A stretch of DNA of 64,000 bases from Strobilurus pachycystidiatus (GCA_019915135.1 JAHLMK010000040.1:38164-102163); one strand, 5' to 3'; counted from the first letter of the stretch, positions 12,186 to 23,670 are shown. Program-made: numbers and translations. The notes: generated from the sequence alone by a model not told the origin.

Positions 12186-12189
12186 GCGG
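12186..12189. repeat. Retrotransposon target-site duplication, left copy (GCGG)
   Basis: GCGG directly precedes the 5' LTR and directly follows the 3' LTR (32237-32240). The next base on the right, T, equals the first LTR base, so the duplication could also be read as 5 bp. Confidence 0.65.
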
Positions 12190-13866
12190 TGATACGCAGG
12201 GTACTATTCCAGTACTAGAAACGGGGAATTTTGCGATTCCTGAATAGCCCAAAGACCTTAGGAACCTCCAGTCAAGTACTTAGGATAGAGCACGCAGGAG
12301 TTACTGCCTTGACGCGGGCAAGCCTCCAGGACAAGGTCCAGGCGCCTTAACAAGTCCTTTAGGACAGGCGCGATCGAAACCTTCGATCACCTTCATCCGA
12401 ATATCCTTATCCGCGCGTTGGATCCCTTTCAAGATCCCGTACCTTTGCGTGTACCTTGTACTACAGACGATGTGCTATAACCATTCGCACCCAAGGAGGG
12501 TCCAAGGTCTCCAGGCGGTTCAGTTCGAGCGACCCAAGACCTGCGCACCTCAACCCAAAGACCTGGAAGGTCCCGAAATAGTTCAAGGACGTCACAACCC
12601 TTTTGGGGAAACAATCTTCGGAGCTGTCAAGGACTCCGAACCAACGCCTTCCGCTATGCCGATCGATCATGATCCACGATCAAGGACCACCCCAAAAGCA
12701 GGGTGTATTACCACTTTAAGAAAGCACTCCCCTGTAGTGTCTGCGCTCGAAAGGACGTTCTTAACGATCTCCATCCAACCTATCCACAAGAAAGCAGGTA
12801 TCCGTAGGACCTTGCATCGTAAAGATACCTAAGGATCGAAGTCCTTATCAGACCTCGATCTCCTGGGCCCAAGGATTATACCATACCGCCAAGGTGGCGT
12901 ATATGGCTAAAGGACCAAGCGGCCTGTCCGCAGTTGTTTCGACCAGGGATAGCCAATAAGAATCCAGCACTTGTATGACTCAAAAGTCCGATGTATCCGA
13001 TCCTAGAATAGATGCTTACTCAGTAGGAACCCACCAGTAGTATAAAAGGGCCCAAAGGACCCATATTTCGGTAGCTTAGAGCCCCCTCCAGTAGCCGCTA
13101 GTCAGACGCAGCCATTGTAGTGAATCTATCTCGAGTTTCGACTCATTTCTGCAAAGAACCCAAAGACCCCAAAGACCCCAAGACCTTTCCAAGATTTAAA
13201 GACATCAGGTGTTGCCAAGCTCCTTGAAAGACTCAAAAGAACCTTATTCCGACGTACCAAGTCGAGTACCAACGAATCTACTTGGTGTTAGAACCTTGTA
13301 TTCGCAAGAAGGCCGGTTTGCAAGTGGTTCTGCCCTGCATTCACGCTATTTCGTGAAGTACTTTCCTTTGAGGAATAAGTTGAGTTTGAACGAGTGTTGT
13401 CAACGTCTGAGACACCTTTCGGAACCTTTGGTCCCGGTGCAAGACACTAGAAGTTTGGTTTAAGTGCAAGAAGGAGTCCTTATCGTTAGCAGTCCAGTGG
13501 CGTAAAACCTGCGGTAGCGGCCTGACGATTCCAAGACAAAGTCCTTGTACACCAGAGCACTTGATAGGTAGAAGCTACATTGCCTCGCGCTGTTTAAGGT
13601 CTTCATACGTCAAGAGGTTCGGCCTACGACTTCAAGGTTTTCTTGTGTCATTTTGATCAGAATCCCTACACCCCCAAAAACAACTCGTAGTTTAACTACA
13701 GCGATTCGGAATACATCTCTATTTCTCCATTACCCAAAAGCACCTTGTTCTCTCGAACCTTTGTGCACCCCATCTCCCTTACAAGGAGTGTTAGTTGTGA
13801 TAAGGATTGATAGTGTGGTTAGACGATAGCTTCTTTTTCAGAGGTCTATTCCGAACTTGCACATCA
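12190..13866 (+). repeat. 5' LTR (1677 bp, TG...CA)
   Basis: Begins TGATACGCAGGG and ends TTGCACATCA. It is matched by 30559-32236. The only difference noticed is CCCCAAGACC here against CCCCAAAGACC in the 3' LTR (near 13184 and 31552). Open frames inside (for example 12449-12832) are repeated in both LTRs and are not considered genes. Confidence 0.95.
13041..13048 (+). promoter_or_regulatory. LTR TATA box
   Basis: TATAAAAG lies in the LTR about 820 bp before its end. It probably sets the U3/R boundary near 13070. The same box is at about 31410 in the 3' LTR. Confidence 0.6.
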
Positions 13867-13871
13867 TATTT

Positions 13872-13889
13872 TGGAGCCCACCGCGAGGG
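13872..13889 (+). other. Primer binding site
   Basis: TGGAGCCCACCGCGAGGG starts five bases after the 5' LTR. The TGG start is complementary to a tRNA CCA end, as expected for minus-strand priming. Which tRNA it matches was not determined. Confidence 0.6.
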
Positions 13890-14443
13890 GGTGTAAATTT
13901 TGATTTCGAAAGAGACTTCTAAGTCAACCTTGAGATCAGAATCTCCATAAACAAAAGACACTGGCTGCAAGGAACTCTGGTCGTTACACCAACAGCCAGA
14001 ACCGCGCAAATCCACAACCCCCAAAAGGAGACCCAGTTATTGCCGGATCTTCAAATCCAGCAACCTCTGGTATCACTAGTCGCCTAAGAAGCAATCGCCC
14101 AATCGCCGGCTCACTTTACAACGGTTTACCTAGTGAAGTAGCTCAAGCACAGCGACGCTTTGCAGACCCGACTACTCCCAAGAACCAAAAGAAGAAACGT
14201 ACGCAAGTACCACCTTCAACACCTACTGCCTCTAGGATCAGATCTTCTTCAGATCCTGAATCACCTTCGAGAACTCCAACCAGTATCCGAAGACATTCGG
14301 ACTCTAGAACTTCGCCTAGTCCCGCATTTGTGACACCTTTCGGAAGTCCTTTGACTGACCTTGAAGACCCCGAAAGTCCAGAACCTATTACCCCCTTCAT
14401 TGACTTTAACCCGTCTACCCAAAACACGATACCAGTTCCAGTA

Positions 14444-15802
14444 ATGGCAGTACGAGCAATTGTACCTTCCGAGGAACTTAGCGCTGAAGCTAGAGGCGAG
14501 ATCCAAGGCAAGAAGATCCCGATACCATTCTCAAGGGATGCCCCAAAGTTCAAGGGACACTCTGGAGACGATGTGAGGGAATTCTTCACGATGTGCAACT
14601 GGATCTTTGACCAGACAGGAATCACCGAACAAGGTACTAAGTTGGAAGTAGCGGCGCTATACGCCGGCCACGAACAACGCCTAAGGTGGCACAAAAACCC
14701 AGACTACCTGAAAGGTGTCTGGGCGGACTTCCAAGAATCAGTTCTTTCCTCATACTCAAAGGGAAAGAACGATCCTACGTACGTCCCGGCCGACCTAAAG
14801 GATGCCTTGGACCCGTACCTGGCTAGGCCCGTAGCCAACAAGCAGAAATGGGAAAGCTTTCAGCGCGAAGTGCTCCATATCATGGGACATCTTATCACGT
14901 CGGGAGAACTTACCAATAAGGGTGCTATAGAAGATATCAAGTCCTCTATCACAGAGGGAGTTTGGCATAATGTCCTTGGGGACCTCAGGCGCGATGCGAA
15001 AGCTAATGCAACAGCCGGGACAACCCCCACCTATGACTTCACGTTGTCAGAGGTCGAGGCAGCGATCTCCAACTACTTCTTGACCGATAAATGGATGAGC
15101 AAGAGTGCGAAGGATAGTCCTTATAACAGAGAACTTATTCCCGCCTCTACCACCCGAATCAAGACAGAGGAGTTGGATGAATACCTGAATAGGGTAGCTA
15201 GCCTTCAGGACATTATCCAGAAAGGAGAAAAGGAACGCGAAGAGGCTCGCAAGGCTGATCAGAAGATGATGGCAGAACTTCTCCATACCTTACAGCGTGG
15301 AGGTCCGCAAGGACTCCGCACCCAAGGTTTTGTACAAGAAGCCTCGCCGATTTATCTACAAACACCTGCTCAAGGTGTCTCAGTCCCGACCAACTTACCG
15401 AATGGACTCTACAAAGCTCCTCCGGGCGCGTTCCCAGGAAACAAGTTCGTAGTTAACGATGGAAGGTGCTACTTCTGTCGTGAGCTAGGACACATTGTAG
15501 CAAATTGTCCTACAAAGGAAATGTGCGAAAGCAATGGTCATATCTACAAGCCTGGCGGTACCAACATATATCATGTAACGAACGGAACTACTAGTCAACC
15601 TATTCAAAGGGTTAGTCCCAAGCAGCCTCTCAGCCCTTGGGAACAAGTTCAGAAGTTTCAACAAGAAAATGCACCTAAGGTATCGGCGTTCCAATCTCAA
15701 GAAGATGAGTTCGCACCTGAGGTCGCGATGTATGTTCAAACCCCAACCCAAGAAGAAGAGTTTGCCCCCGACGCCTATCAGGGTTTCGGCAGGGCTCGAT
15801 GA
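14444..15802 (+). CDS. gag: Gag polyprotein with CCHC zinc knuckle
   Basis: Structural protein that packages retrotransposon RNA. The first ATG in frame is at 14444. The frame is open from 13934 with a serine/proline-rich segment lacking an ATG, so a non-ATG or spliced start cannot be excluded. From the ATG the protein is 452 aa. A retrotransposon-gag-like helical region containing F-S-R-D-A-P-K-F and W-H-K-N-P is followed by a charged K/E-rich coiled-coil (about 15170-15290). A zinc knuckle C-Y-F-C-x4-H-x4-C lies at about 15469-15510. The C terminus is glutamine and acidic rich. The stop TGA overlaps the ATG of the next gene (ATGA at 15799-15802), which suggests coupled translation. Confidence 0.9.
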   Translation: MAVRAIVPSEELSAEARGEIQGKKIPIPFSRDAPKFKGHSGDDVREFFTMCNWIFDQTGITEQGTKLEVAALYAGHEQRLRWHKNPDYLKGVWADFQESVLSSYSKGKNDPTYVPADLKDALDPYLARPVANKQKWESFQREVLHIMGHLITSGELTNKGAIEDIKSSITEGVWHNVLGDLRRDAKANATAGTTPTYDFTLSEVEAAISNYFLTDKWMSKSAKDSPYNRELIPASTTRIKTEELDEYLNRVASLQDIIQKGEKEREEARKADQKMMAELLHTLQRGGPQGLRTQGFVQEASPIYLQTPAQGVSVPTNLPNGLYKAPPGAFPGNKFVVNDGRCYFCRELGHIVANCPTKEMCESNGHIYKPGGTNIYHVTNGTTSQPIQRVSPKQPLSPWEQVQKFQQENAPKVSAFQSQEDEFAPEVAMYVQTPTQEEEFAPDAYQGFGRAR

Positions 15803-17004
15803 AGGAAGGAGTGCAGTTAGCACATACTCCTCCGGAGAGCCAGTTCACTGTAGAAACTCGTCAGACTCGTCAGAGCGCAAAAGCACCTAGTGCACCTGTG
15901 GATTCCACTCCACAAAACAAGGTAACCTCATGGCCTAAGGACCGGGTGTCCGTGGTCATTCCAAAAGCAGCGCCGCCTAAGGTATCATTCTCCAAGCCGG
16001 AAGTCACTCAAGAAGTAGAACCTGTTGACCAGGACCTTCTTGACGAAGTCCTGGCGATGGAAGAACCCGACCCGGTGCCGCAACCAAAAGCAGATTCAAC
16101 TCTGCCAGAAAAGAACCAACCAAAGGTTCAACCTAAGGAACCTAAGGTCAAGAGTTTCCAACGTCGTAGCCTGGCAGAAGAACTCTTGCACAAGAATCCC
16201 AGTTGGCGTGAAGCCTGGAAGTTCTTGTTACCCGAAGCCCTACTAGCTACCAACCCCCCTTGGCAGCAGAGCATTTCGGACTTCATCAGGAAACGCAACA
16301 CGCCTGTGGCTGTATTCAAGACGGAAGTAGTGGCCGATACGGTCCAAGATCACTTCCAACCCGAGCTATATTCAGTCAACTTTCATGAGCAAGGTGATTT
16401 ACCTATTGGTGGAATTATAGTCCACGATGCGGTAGAACAGTTTGTAAACCTTTCCGGAGGTCACTATACTGGTCCCTTTCAAATGATAAGTGGCAATATG
16501 GCGCCGGAAAATGCCGATCTACGAACCTTTTGGCCCTTGATCAACAAGAATGGTAAAAAGGAGAGTTTAGTGGATGGTGGGTCGCAGATCGCCTCCATTT
16601 CGCTCAAGGCGGCATTGGAACTAGGAATAGCCTATGATCCCACTTTCACCATTACTATGGAAAGTGCGGACAAGGGACGAACCAGTACCTTGGGATTGGC
16701 TCGTAACATACCTTTTGACTTTGAAGGAATTGTCTATTACCTTCAGTTGCATGTGTTGCAGGATCCCGCCTATGAGGTCCTACTGGGACGACCTTTCGAG
16801 ATCGTTTCAAACCTGGTCATCACCAACCTTCCCAACGGGAACGCAATCGGAACCCTTACGGATAACACCAATGGGAAGAAGTTATCGCTACCTTCTTACC
16901 GTCGAGGACAGATCCCAAGACATATGATTCCAGGGGGACAAACGGGTTTTCACGGGAACCTAAGGACTAGGGTTTTGAAGTCGAGTTGCCACAACCGGTT
17001 GTAA
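15799..17004 (+). CDS. Retroviral-type aspartic protease (pol N-terminal ORF)
   Basis: The frame is shifted by -1 relative to gag and starts with an ATG overlapping the gag stop. A proline/lysine-rich linker leads to a protease fold. The catalytic motif reads L-V-D-G-G-S-Q-I at about 16569, where most relatives have D-S/T-G. The flap-distal motif V-L-L-G-R-P-F is at about 16780. The last 11 codons plus stop (from about 16968) are contributed by the inserted hAT end. In the uninterrupted element this frame would stop at ACG-TAG just after the target site. It would act by cleaving gag and pol products in the particle. Confidence 0.85.
   Translation: MKEGVQLAHTPPESQFTVETRQTRQSAKAPSAPVDSTPQNKVTSWPKDRVSVVIPKAAPPKVSFSKPEVTQEVEPVDQDLLDEVLAMEEPDPVPQPKADSTLPEKNQPKVQPKEPKVKSFQRRSLAEELLHKNPSWREAWKFLLPEALLATNPPWQQSISDFIRKRNTPVAVFKTEVVADTVQDHFQPELYSVNFHEQGDLPIGGIIVHDAVEQFVNLSGGHYTGPFQMISGNMAPENADLRTFWPLINKNGKKESLVDGGSQIASISLKAALELGIAYDPTFTITMESADKGRTSTLGLARNIPFDFEGIVYYLQLHVLQDPAYEVLLGRPFEIVSNLVITNLPNGNAIGTLTDNTNGKKLSLPSYRRGQIPRHMIPGGQTGFHGNLRTRVLKSSCHNRL
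16960..16967. repeat. hAT target-site duplication, left copy (CTAAGGAC)
   Basis: The 8-bp sequence CTAAGGAC is present immediately left of the hAT (16960-16967) and immediately right of it (25693-25700). An 8-bp duplication is diagnostic of hAT insertion. Confidence 0.95.
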
Positions 17005-17145
17005 TCTACAACTCAACCCAACCTAAGTTGAGGTTTGTGTCAGGAAAGAAAAAAAAAACAACCACACAACCAGTTGAGGTTGCAGTTGCGCAAGATTACT
17101 AGCTTATTGACAACCCTTGAAAGACCGGCTCAACCGGTTGCAACT
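16986..17145. repeat. hAT left subterminal palindrome cluster
   Basis: Copies or near-copies of CAACCGGTTG occur at about 16990, 17070 (CAACCAGTTG) and 17133, with other CAAC/GTTG half-sites between. In hAT elements such subterminal motifs are usually bound by the transposase. Confidence 0.7.
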
Positions 17146-18035
17146 CTTCAAAGTTGGAATAAAATGGACCCACCAGGAATTGATCCCGGGAGTCCTAACC
17201 AGAAATTACGAGAATTTCAAGCACCTTAACCAGTGGGCCAAATGGTCACATTCGTTCCCCGTCTGACACGCCTACAGCCCCACACACATTGACACATGAC
17301 ATGTATATATGACAACACAGAGGAATCTCGGAATAAGATAGAATCTATTTCCAACACTGGCAACCCCGCCCGTTTCCTCCCTCCATGGCCAAGACCAAGA
17401 CTAAGCAAAAGCCTCAGGACGACAACACCCGTACCACTCGTTCCAGTACAAAGGCAACTACCAAAAAGGCCCCGCCTCCACCCCGAAAATCTCGTAAAAA
17501 GAATGCGGAACCGTCGTCGTCTAAGTCCGGGTCATCAAACTTGTCAGCATGGGTCCAACCAAAGAAGAAGTCCAAGGCTACAGCAGAGAGCTCCGGCTCA
17601 GAGTCGGAAGACGACGAGACTCTACGACCGCGGAAGAAACAGAGGACAACCACGGAAGAGGTCGAAATTGATGACGAAGCCCCTGCAGTCCAAACGATCA
17701 CGATAGACGACTCTGACGAGGAAGGACGGGTGAGTTTGCTTAAAATGCAATAGACCATTCACTCACCAAATACCAGGTATTCGAAGACCGCCATGATCAC
17801 ACTGTTGTAGCCAAAAAGGTGGTCAAGAAACGCCCCGACGACCTTCTCACCATCTTCTCCGATATTACCGAAGTCGTCTTCAAAGATAAAACGGGCGCCG
17901 CCGAGAAATATAAAGGCCGTTGGTGTCTAATCTGCAAGTGAGTTCGTCGTATGCCGCTATAGTAGAGCAACACTCACATGCAATAGGGAGACAGCGGAGA
18001 AAGGGAAGGGTTCCGGTATTCGCAAAGCATTCCTA

Positions 18036-18043
18036 CTCGGGAG
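18036..18043. repeat. MITE target-site duplication, left copy (CTCGGGAG)
   Basis: CTCGGGAG is repeated at 18506-18513 directly after the MITE. The 8-bp size fits hAT-type insertion. Confidence 0.93.
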
Positions 18044-18505
18044 TAGACATGACCACGAATAAGGAGTAAAGGAGAATATTCATGAATATATTCCTAATCT
18101 TATTCATGAATATGAATATGATGAATATATTATATTCATGAATAAGAATAAGTTGACGAATATAGAATATGAACCTTCAAGTTCACATAATCCTCAACTC
18201 ATTCATGAGTGTCTGACAATACTGAATTCTCAGTACTGAAGACAAGTTTATGATAAATTTAGATGCTGTTTGAATGATTTATAGTTCATTCAATAACTTT
18301 AACTGTGATTTTGAGTGACATTGAGATGATTATACTTGTATATTCGTGAATATTCATGAATAAAAGCGAAATATTCGCAGTGAAGATTAAGTTGACGAAT
18401 AAGATTAAGAGTATATTCATGAATAACAATTATGACCCTTGGAGGGGGGATTATTCGTGTGCATGAATAAGAATATACTCGAATATATATTCGTGGACAT
18501 CTCTA
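18044..18505. mobile_element. 462-bp hAT-type MITE
   Basis: Inverted ends TAGACATGACCACGAATA and (inverted) TAGAGATGTCCACGAATA match at 16 of 18 bases. They are bordered by 8-bp duplications CTCGGGAG. The interior is very AT-rich and made of repeated TATTCATGAATA palindromes. It has no coding capacity. It lies in the BED-finger exon of the hAT transposase and adds in-frame stops. Confidence 0.93.
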
Positions 18506-21500
18506 CTCGGGAGCACCACAACATGCCGCGGCCACATTGCGTCCGCTCACTACGCCGAATATCAGAAGCGTTGTAAGGCAAAAGGCATTGAGGAGGAGGA
18601 TCGTGCCGTTCCGAAAGAGATCCTTGAACAGAGAAAGGCCGTTGTTGCTGCAAAGGATCCTAATGCCGGTACATTGCTTGCCATGGGATTCACAGACCGT
18701 GTAGGACCGACGGAGTTTTCGAGAGAGAGTATCTTGGAGCATGCGTCGAAATTTATCGTCTGTCACAATCAGGTGAGTGATCCCCGATGAACTGTGTATG
18801 CCACGTACCAATAAGTTGCAGTCCTTCGCCACCGCCGGTAACCTCTTCTACCGAAACTCTCTCTTCGCCATGCGTCCCAAGACCGTTGCATCCGAGCTGC
18901 CCTCGCCTCATCAAGTGACGACATATATCCACAACGAATATGTGGACGCTGTTGAGGAGGATCGAAAGGATTTTGCAGTAAGCACACCATCCAATGCCAG
19001 CAGAACGGTACTTACAATAGTAATAGAAAGCACTCGGTGATGTGTGCAACACCGCAGATACGTGGTCGTCCGATGTTAACAAGGCACAATTCCTGGGAGG
19101 AACAAGTACGTGGGTGGTCGTCCGAAAGGTGAAAGGAAAGCGCATCTGGCGGCTCAAGACGCGGGTGATCGGGTTCAAGGCCCTCGAGGGAAAACATGAC
19201 GGTGATAATCTTGGTCGTTATTTTGTCAGCATGTGTGTGCGAGTTGGAATCATCGATCTTGAGCGCAAGATCTCGAAGGTAAGAGGTCAACCGGTTTGTT
19301 TGTGCGCGTTGACTGATGCCTTGTGTGCGGCTTTAGCTAGGCCCATCAACGTTCGACAACGCATCCAACAACAGCACCCTCTCAGAATGTGTCGAGGATC
19401 TCCATCACCGCCTAGGCCTGCGCCCTTGGAACGCCAACGAGAATCAACTGATGTAAGTCATTCTTTACTCTGGTACCACACCTATTGACAGTAATGTATG
19501 CTTAGGTGTATGGCACACGTCCTCAACCTAGCAGTCGGCGACTTTATGGCCGCTATCACACAGGTTGCCGTCGTGGAGACAACTCAAGCTATCTGGGATT
19601 ACGATCCAAACGATCCGGACAACCATGTACTTGGTGGCACACTAGATGTCATTGCAATGCTTCGTACTTTGGCAGTCAAGGTACGTAGACTGTGCAGGAT
19701 TGATGCGTCTTCTCATCAAACACACTCTGCAGCTCCAATGTTCTGGCCAGCGTATTGACGAGTTCCAACGCCTGCAGCGTGAATGTGGCCACACATCGGT
19801 CCTTAGTCTGGTTATACACGGAAACACTCGGTGGGGCACGGCTCACGGCATGATGGACCGCGGGTATACGTTGCGCAAGGTACGAGATCTCAGTCTCTCC
19901 TTTCACTACCTCTAACAACTGCTAGCCCGTGAATCGGTTCATTTCTGTTGCAGATGACACTTTCGGACCCATTACTACGTTGCGCAACAAGGGCCGGCTT
20001 GTTAAGCACATCCCTTGGACCGCCTTCCGAATCGACCACGATGGCTGGCAGCGCATTCTTGACTGCCGCGACATTCTTGCCGTGTGTTCGGTCTGTGTGT
20101 CTGCGAACAGCACTGACGAAGTTTATAGGATGCTAATGAGATACAACAAGTGTTTTCGTCTTCCGCGTACCCCACAATCTCCAGTGTCCTCCCAAAGATC
20201 GAGAACTTTATCTCTAAATGGGAGAAGAAGCGGACCATGGTGCGGTACATTCTTTTCTGGCCCGCCATCGACGCCGGACTGGCCAAGATGCGAAAGTACT
20301 ATCACAAATTTGACGGGAAGCCGGTTTACATCCTCGGAATGTGTACGTGCTCGCCTATACCATCGTGTTAACCTAACTTACATGGTCAGTCATTCACCCC
20401 TTCTATAAGCTTACCTGGATCGAGCACCACTGGGGTGGTGCAGCGGAGCAGCAAGCAGAAATTGCGGCCGGTAACAAGAAAGCCAAGAATTGGATTGCAG
20501 AGGCAGAGAGGATTGTTGACAAAGCCGTACGCCTCACTGTTTCCCGTTTGTTCAATTATCCAGCTCATCCCACCACAGATGGAAGACGCCTGGCCGAAGC
20601 GTCTCCTCTTTGACGACGACGACGAGGACGACGAGAGCAACGACGAATCCTCCGGTGACTCAGAGGATGACTCCGACTCTGATGTCGATGTGACCGGCAC
20701 AGCCCCTCCTCCTTCTCCATCTGCCGCAACCTCTGCACCAAGCAATGACAACGACGCCGAAGACGACGACGATGACCCCGCGACTTCCTTCATCAAGCAT
20801 CGAGCCAGCTTATTGAAAGCGTCAACAACCAGCTACTCGGGCTGGGAGGCTGAACTTCGTGCCTACAAGCGCGACATCCCCCGAAATGTAACACCGGACA
20901 CCGACCTTTGCAAGTACTGGGAGGTACGTGCTTGTTGGATTGCCGTTTCTCGTCCCTAACGCGAACTTCAGAAACATTACCGAAAATATCCCACTGTTGC
21001 CAGAATTGCGCTTGACGTGATTCCCGTGCAAGCGTCGTCCGTTCCTTGTGAACGGTTATTCTCTGCCAGCAAGCCCGACGCTAATCAGCACCGTGCACGT
21101 ATCGGGCCCCTACGCTTCGAGCAGGTTCAAGTCTTGAAGGCGCGGTGGAGGGAGGATGCAGTAGATTTCGCCAAAGTCAACCAGAAATTTGTGGAAGTGT
21201 ATTCGATTGGGGAGTACGAGGCCCGGCTAGAAGAAGACCAGGAAATGGCCATGCTAGATAAATTTATGGTACCCGCTGCGTTGTAGCTTCAATGCAATTC
21301 TATTCTATTTCATGCATGCAAAGGACCGTGTGGATTCTAAAGGTACACGAATGGTAGAAAGTAGATCTATATTCCGGTTGACATTAGCAGCACAAATGAA
21401 CTGTGGACTTCACCACGTAATGTTTCTGTCCATCCTTTGTGATACGGGCTGCCCACAAAGCCGTCGTGTCGAGTCCTGAGCTCTATCCGACGGCGTACTA

Positions 21501-21695
21501 GCAATGTGGTGTGTATCAGTCGAGGGGTTGTGCAAGTCTAAGCTCGGCAAGTGGGTTAGTCCTAGGTGTGGAACTCACCATGTAGGCCGGTGACTGCTAG
21601 ATCACCATTCGTCACAGCGATCACATCTTGCCTTGCACCATCCGAGTCGACCTCACTTGCCCGTGCACACCCATACCCGACGACGCCCAAACCCC

Positions 21696-22368
21696 ATGGC
21701 GCGGACAAAGGACGCCGTAATCCTGCGTAAAGAAGGCTACACTCACGAGGAAGCCGCCCAATATGTCATGCGGTATTATGCGCCAAATCTACCCGTGGAG
21801 GAGCGACGGGCACTCGAGCAGGAGCGACAACGCAGAAAAGAAGCACAGGAGGAAATATTGGCGCGCGAAAGGGAGCAGATGCGGCAGAACGAGGAGGAAC
21901 GTCTTGCAGAGGAACGCCGTGCAGAGGAACGCCGTGTCGAGGACAGATTGGAACGGCGTCGAGCAAGCTGGCGCCAGTCCAAGGCAAGGTGAGTGACCCT
22001 TCATCTTTCATTTCTGCTCTCATAGGAGTTCCAGGAGACGCGCTTCCGTGCCGCAGGAAATTGAAGACTACGCCGCGCACCGAGCCGCACAGAATCGGTA
22101 CGCCGCTGCCTACCGCGCTTCTCGCCGGGCAATGCTACGATCCAAGAGCCAGCAGCTGCGCTATCAGTGCGTTCTATTTCGATTTTATTCTATAATCGAC
22201 TTATCTCAATGATCCAGGGCGAATCCAAAACTCTTACCGCGCAGCGGCTGCCTGCAACACGCTGAAGATTATGACGATTCAGCCTTGCGCGTCCGAGGTT
22301 GGAATAACGAGCTGAAGGCGCAGCGTCGTCAGCGCATTCTAGCAGGCGAGGTCTCGGGAGAGGATTAG
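21696..22368 (+). CDS. Charged coiled-coil protein, 194 aa (hAT cargo)
   Basis: Predicted exons 21696-21988, 22026-22166 and 22218-22368 with GT-AG introns of 37 and 51 bp; the frame is continuous to the TAG. The start M-A-R-T-K-D-A-V is chosen because an open frame 63 bp upstream lacks context. A short globular N terminus (E-G-Y-T-H-E-E-A-A, H-T-H like) leads into about 60 residues of E/R/Q-rich heptads, a long charged coiled coil. An A/R/Q-rich middle and a C terminus ending V-S-G-E-D follow. I do not recognise the family. It lies 410 bp downstream of the transposase on the same strand, so it may be a second transposition protein or a DNA-binding cargo gene. Confidence 0.6.
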
Positions 22369-22720
22369 ACCCAGTCAGATGTCATACTAGAACCTAACAA
22401 ATACAAGATCCCAACAATACAACATTGCATTGCTTTACCTCTTTAATGATATTTGAATGGAGCGGAGGCGACGACAAAAAGACGGGCAACATGCAAATAT
22501 ATATAGTCAAAGATGAGGCGGATTCCAGGTTTTTCGTCGAGGGCGCGGAACACTCAACAGAGCGAGCCACATACCCGCGACGAAGGGGGATGTGTAGAAG
22601 GAAAGGGGCCTGGGCGAGTATGGTATTGGGTGGAGGGTCCGTGCATCCGCCGCCGCCGCCGCCGTCGATGCGCCGTTATCTCTAGCAGTTGCCCTCGTCG
22701 TCGGTATCCCTCGCCAACAG

Positions 22721-23096
22721 TCAGACGGTGTCATCGTTCGTATCAGTCGTCCGTCGTCCTCGGGCTCTCGCGATTCCCTTCCTCGGCGGTGAAAGCGCGA
22801 TCCAAATCTTCCAAATCGCGGATGGGTGGTCACAGTGTGGAGATTGGCGCCTGAATGGAGGTGGTCGGGGATGTTTGCTCGATGAGCGTGGGCCCGTGCT
22901 TGGTGGCTGTCGTATGTTCGAGGGACGGCCGTCGTCCAGGCAAAGGGAGCGCGGTAGAGGCAAGTGAAAATCTTACCTGCTTGACAGATGCCCGCGGGCG
23001 ATCTGCCAAGCCCCACAACATCCTGCGCGCGCGGGAAATCGCATCTGCAGCGCCATCCTGCCCGTCCTCCTCCTCAATGAGCGTGGAGGCCTCCAT
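22721..23096 (-). CDS. Possible small two-exon antisense ORF
   Basis: On the minus strand an ATG at 23096 opens 40 codons (M-E-A-S-T-L-I-E-E-E-D-G) to a GTAAGA donor at 22976. An acceptor at 22907 continues in phase for 62 codons (22906-22721), proline/arginine rich. Phase agreement supports it, but composition is low-complexity and no family is recognised. It would be divergent from the dioxygenase gene and might simply be promoter-region sequence. Confidence 0.2.
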
Positions 23097-23670
23097 TCGA
23101 GGGCTTAAACGTGTGGCTGCGTCCTCGAGTGACGGCTCACGCCGGTAAAGTCGTCCCAACGTTCTCCACGCCAATTGCGCGACGTGGGGACGGCGTGTGC
23201 GTTCAAGTCAAGTCCATCCGGGATCGATAGAAGAGAGCCCAAAGAGGGCGCGGGTCAGAGCGTGCGGGTGGATGGCGACTCGTCGACGCGCAGGCGTGGC
23301 GGTATGAGGGAGAGGTGATGAGATCGACTCCCCGGATGATCGGACCGTTGAGTCCGCGCTGGTCCGGTAACGGTAACGGTACGCGCACGTGCGGCGTGTT
23401 TGTCTTGTTGTTATTTGGCAAGTGTTTGTATATCAGCCTTGTCTCTTGACCTCCACCAACCACCAGACTTGTCTCTCGATTTGTGCCATGGTGAGTGCAA
23501 TCTTTTCTTTTTCTACCTTCCTTTCGTCGGTCTTTCTTCGAGCATGGATGGGTGGGGTCTGTCGACTCCACCACGGGACGCGCCCACTCATCCATGCCCG
23601 TCGGGGACCTTTGTTAGCTACAGTTGTCTAGAATTTCTCTTTGTGCCCCCCATACTCATGCACGGGGTAG

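Larger units (their letters stand above)
17385..21286 (+). pseudogene. hAT transposase (BED finger to hAT dimerisation domain), interrupted by MITE
   Basis: The first exon (17385-17729) encodes a lysine/serine-rich, nuclear-type N terminus. Exon 17777-17937 and the next (from 17987) encode a BED-type finger, C-L-I-C then H-I-A-S-A-H. The MITE at 18044-18505 plus a duplicated 8 bp splits this finger; the reading frame is continuous on either side of it. Further exons follow with about 50-bp introns, including 18514-18772 and one from 18822. The catalytic core shows W-S-S-D (about 19062), F-D-N-A-S-N-N (about 19354) and R-W-G-T (about 19830). An acidic run precedes the C-terminal dimerisation motif A-S-S-V-P-C-E-R-L-F-S-A-S-K at about 21026-21067. 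Apart from the MITE no lesion was seen, so transposase loss is probably recent. Confidence 0.88.

Noticed and set aside
12449..12832. 127-aa open frame in the LTRs (also at 30818-31201)
   Set aside because: Present only because the LTR is repeated; no motif, no splice pattern, and it lies in the promoter region of the element.
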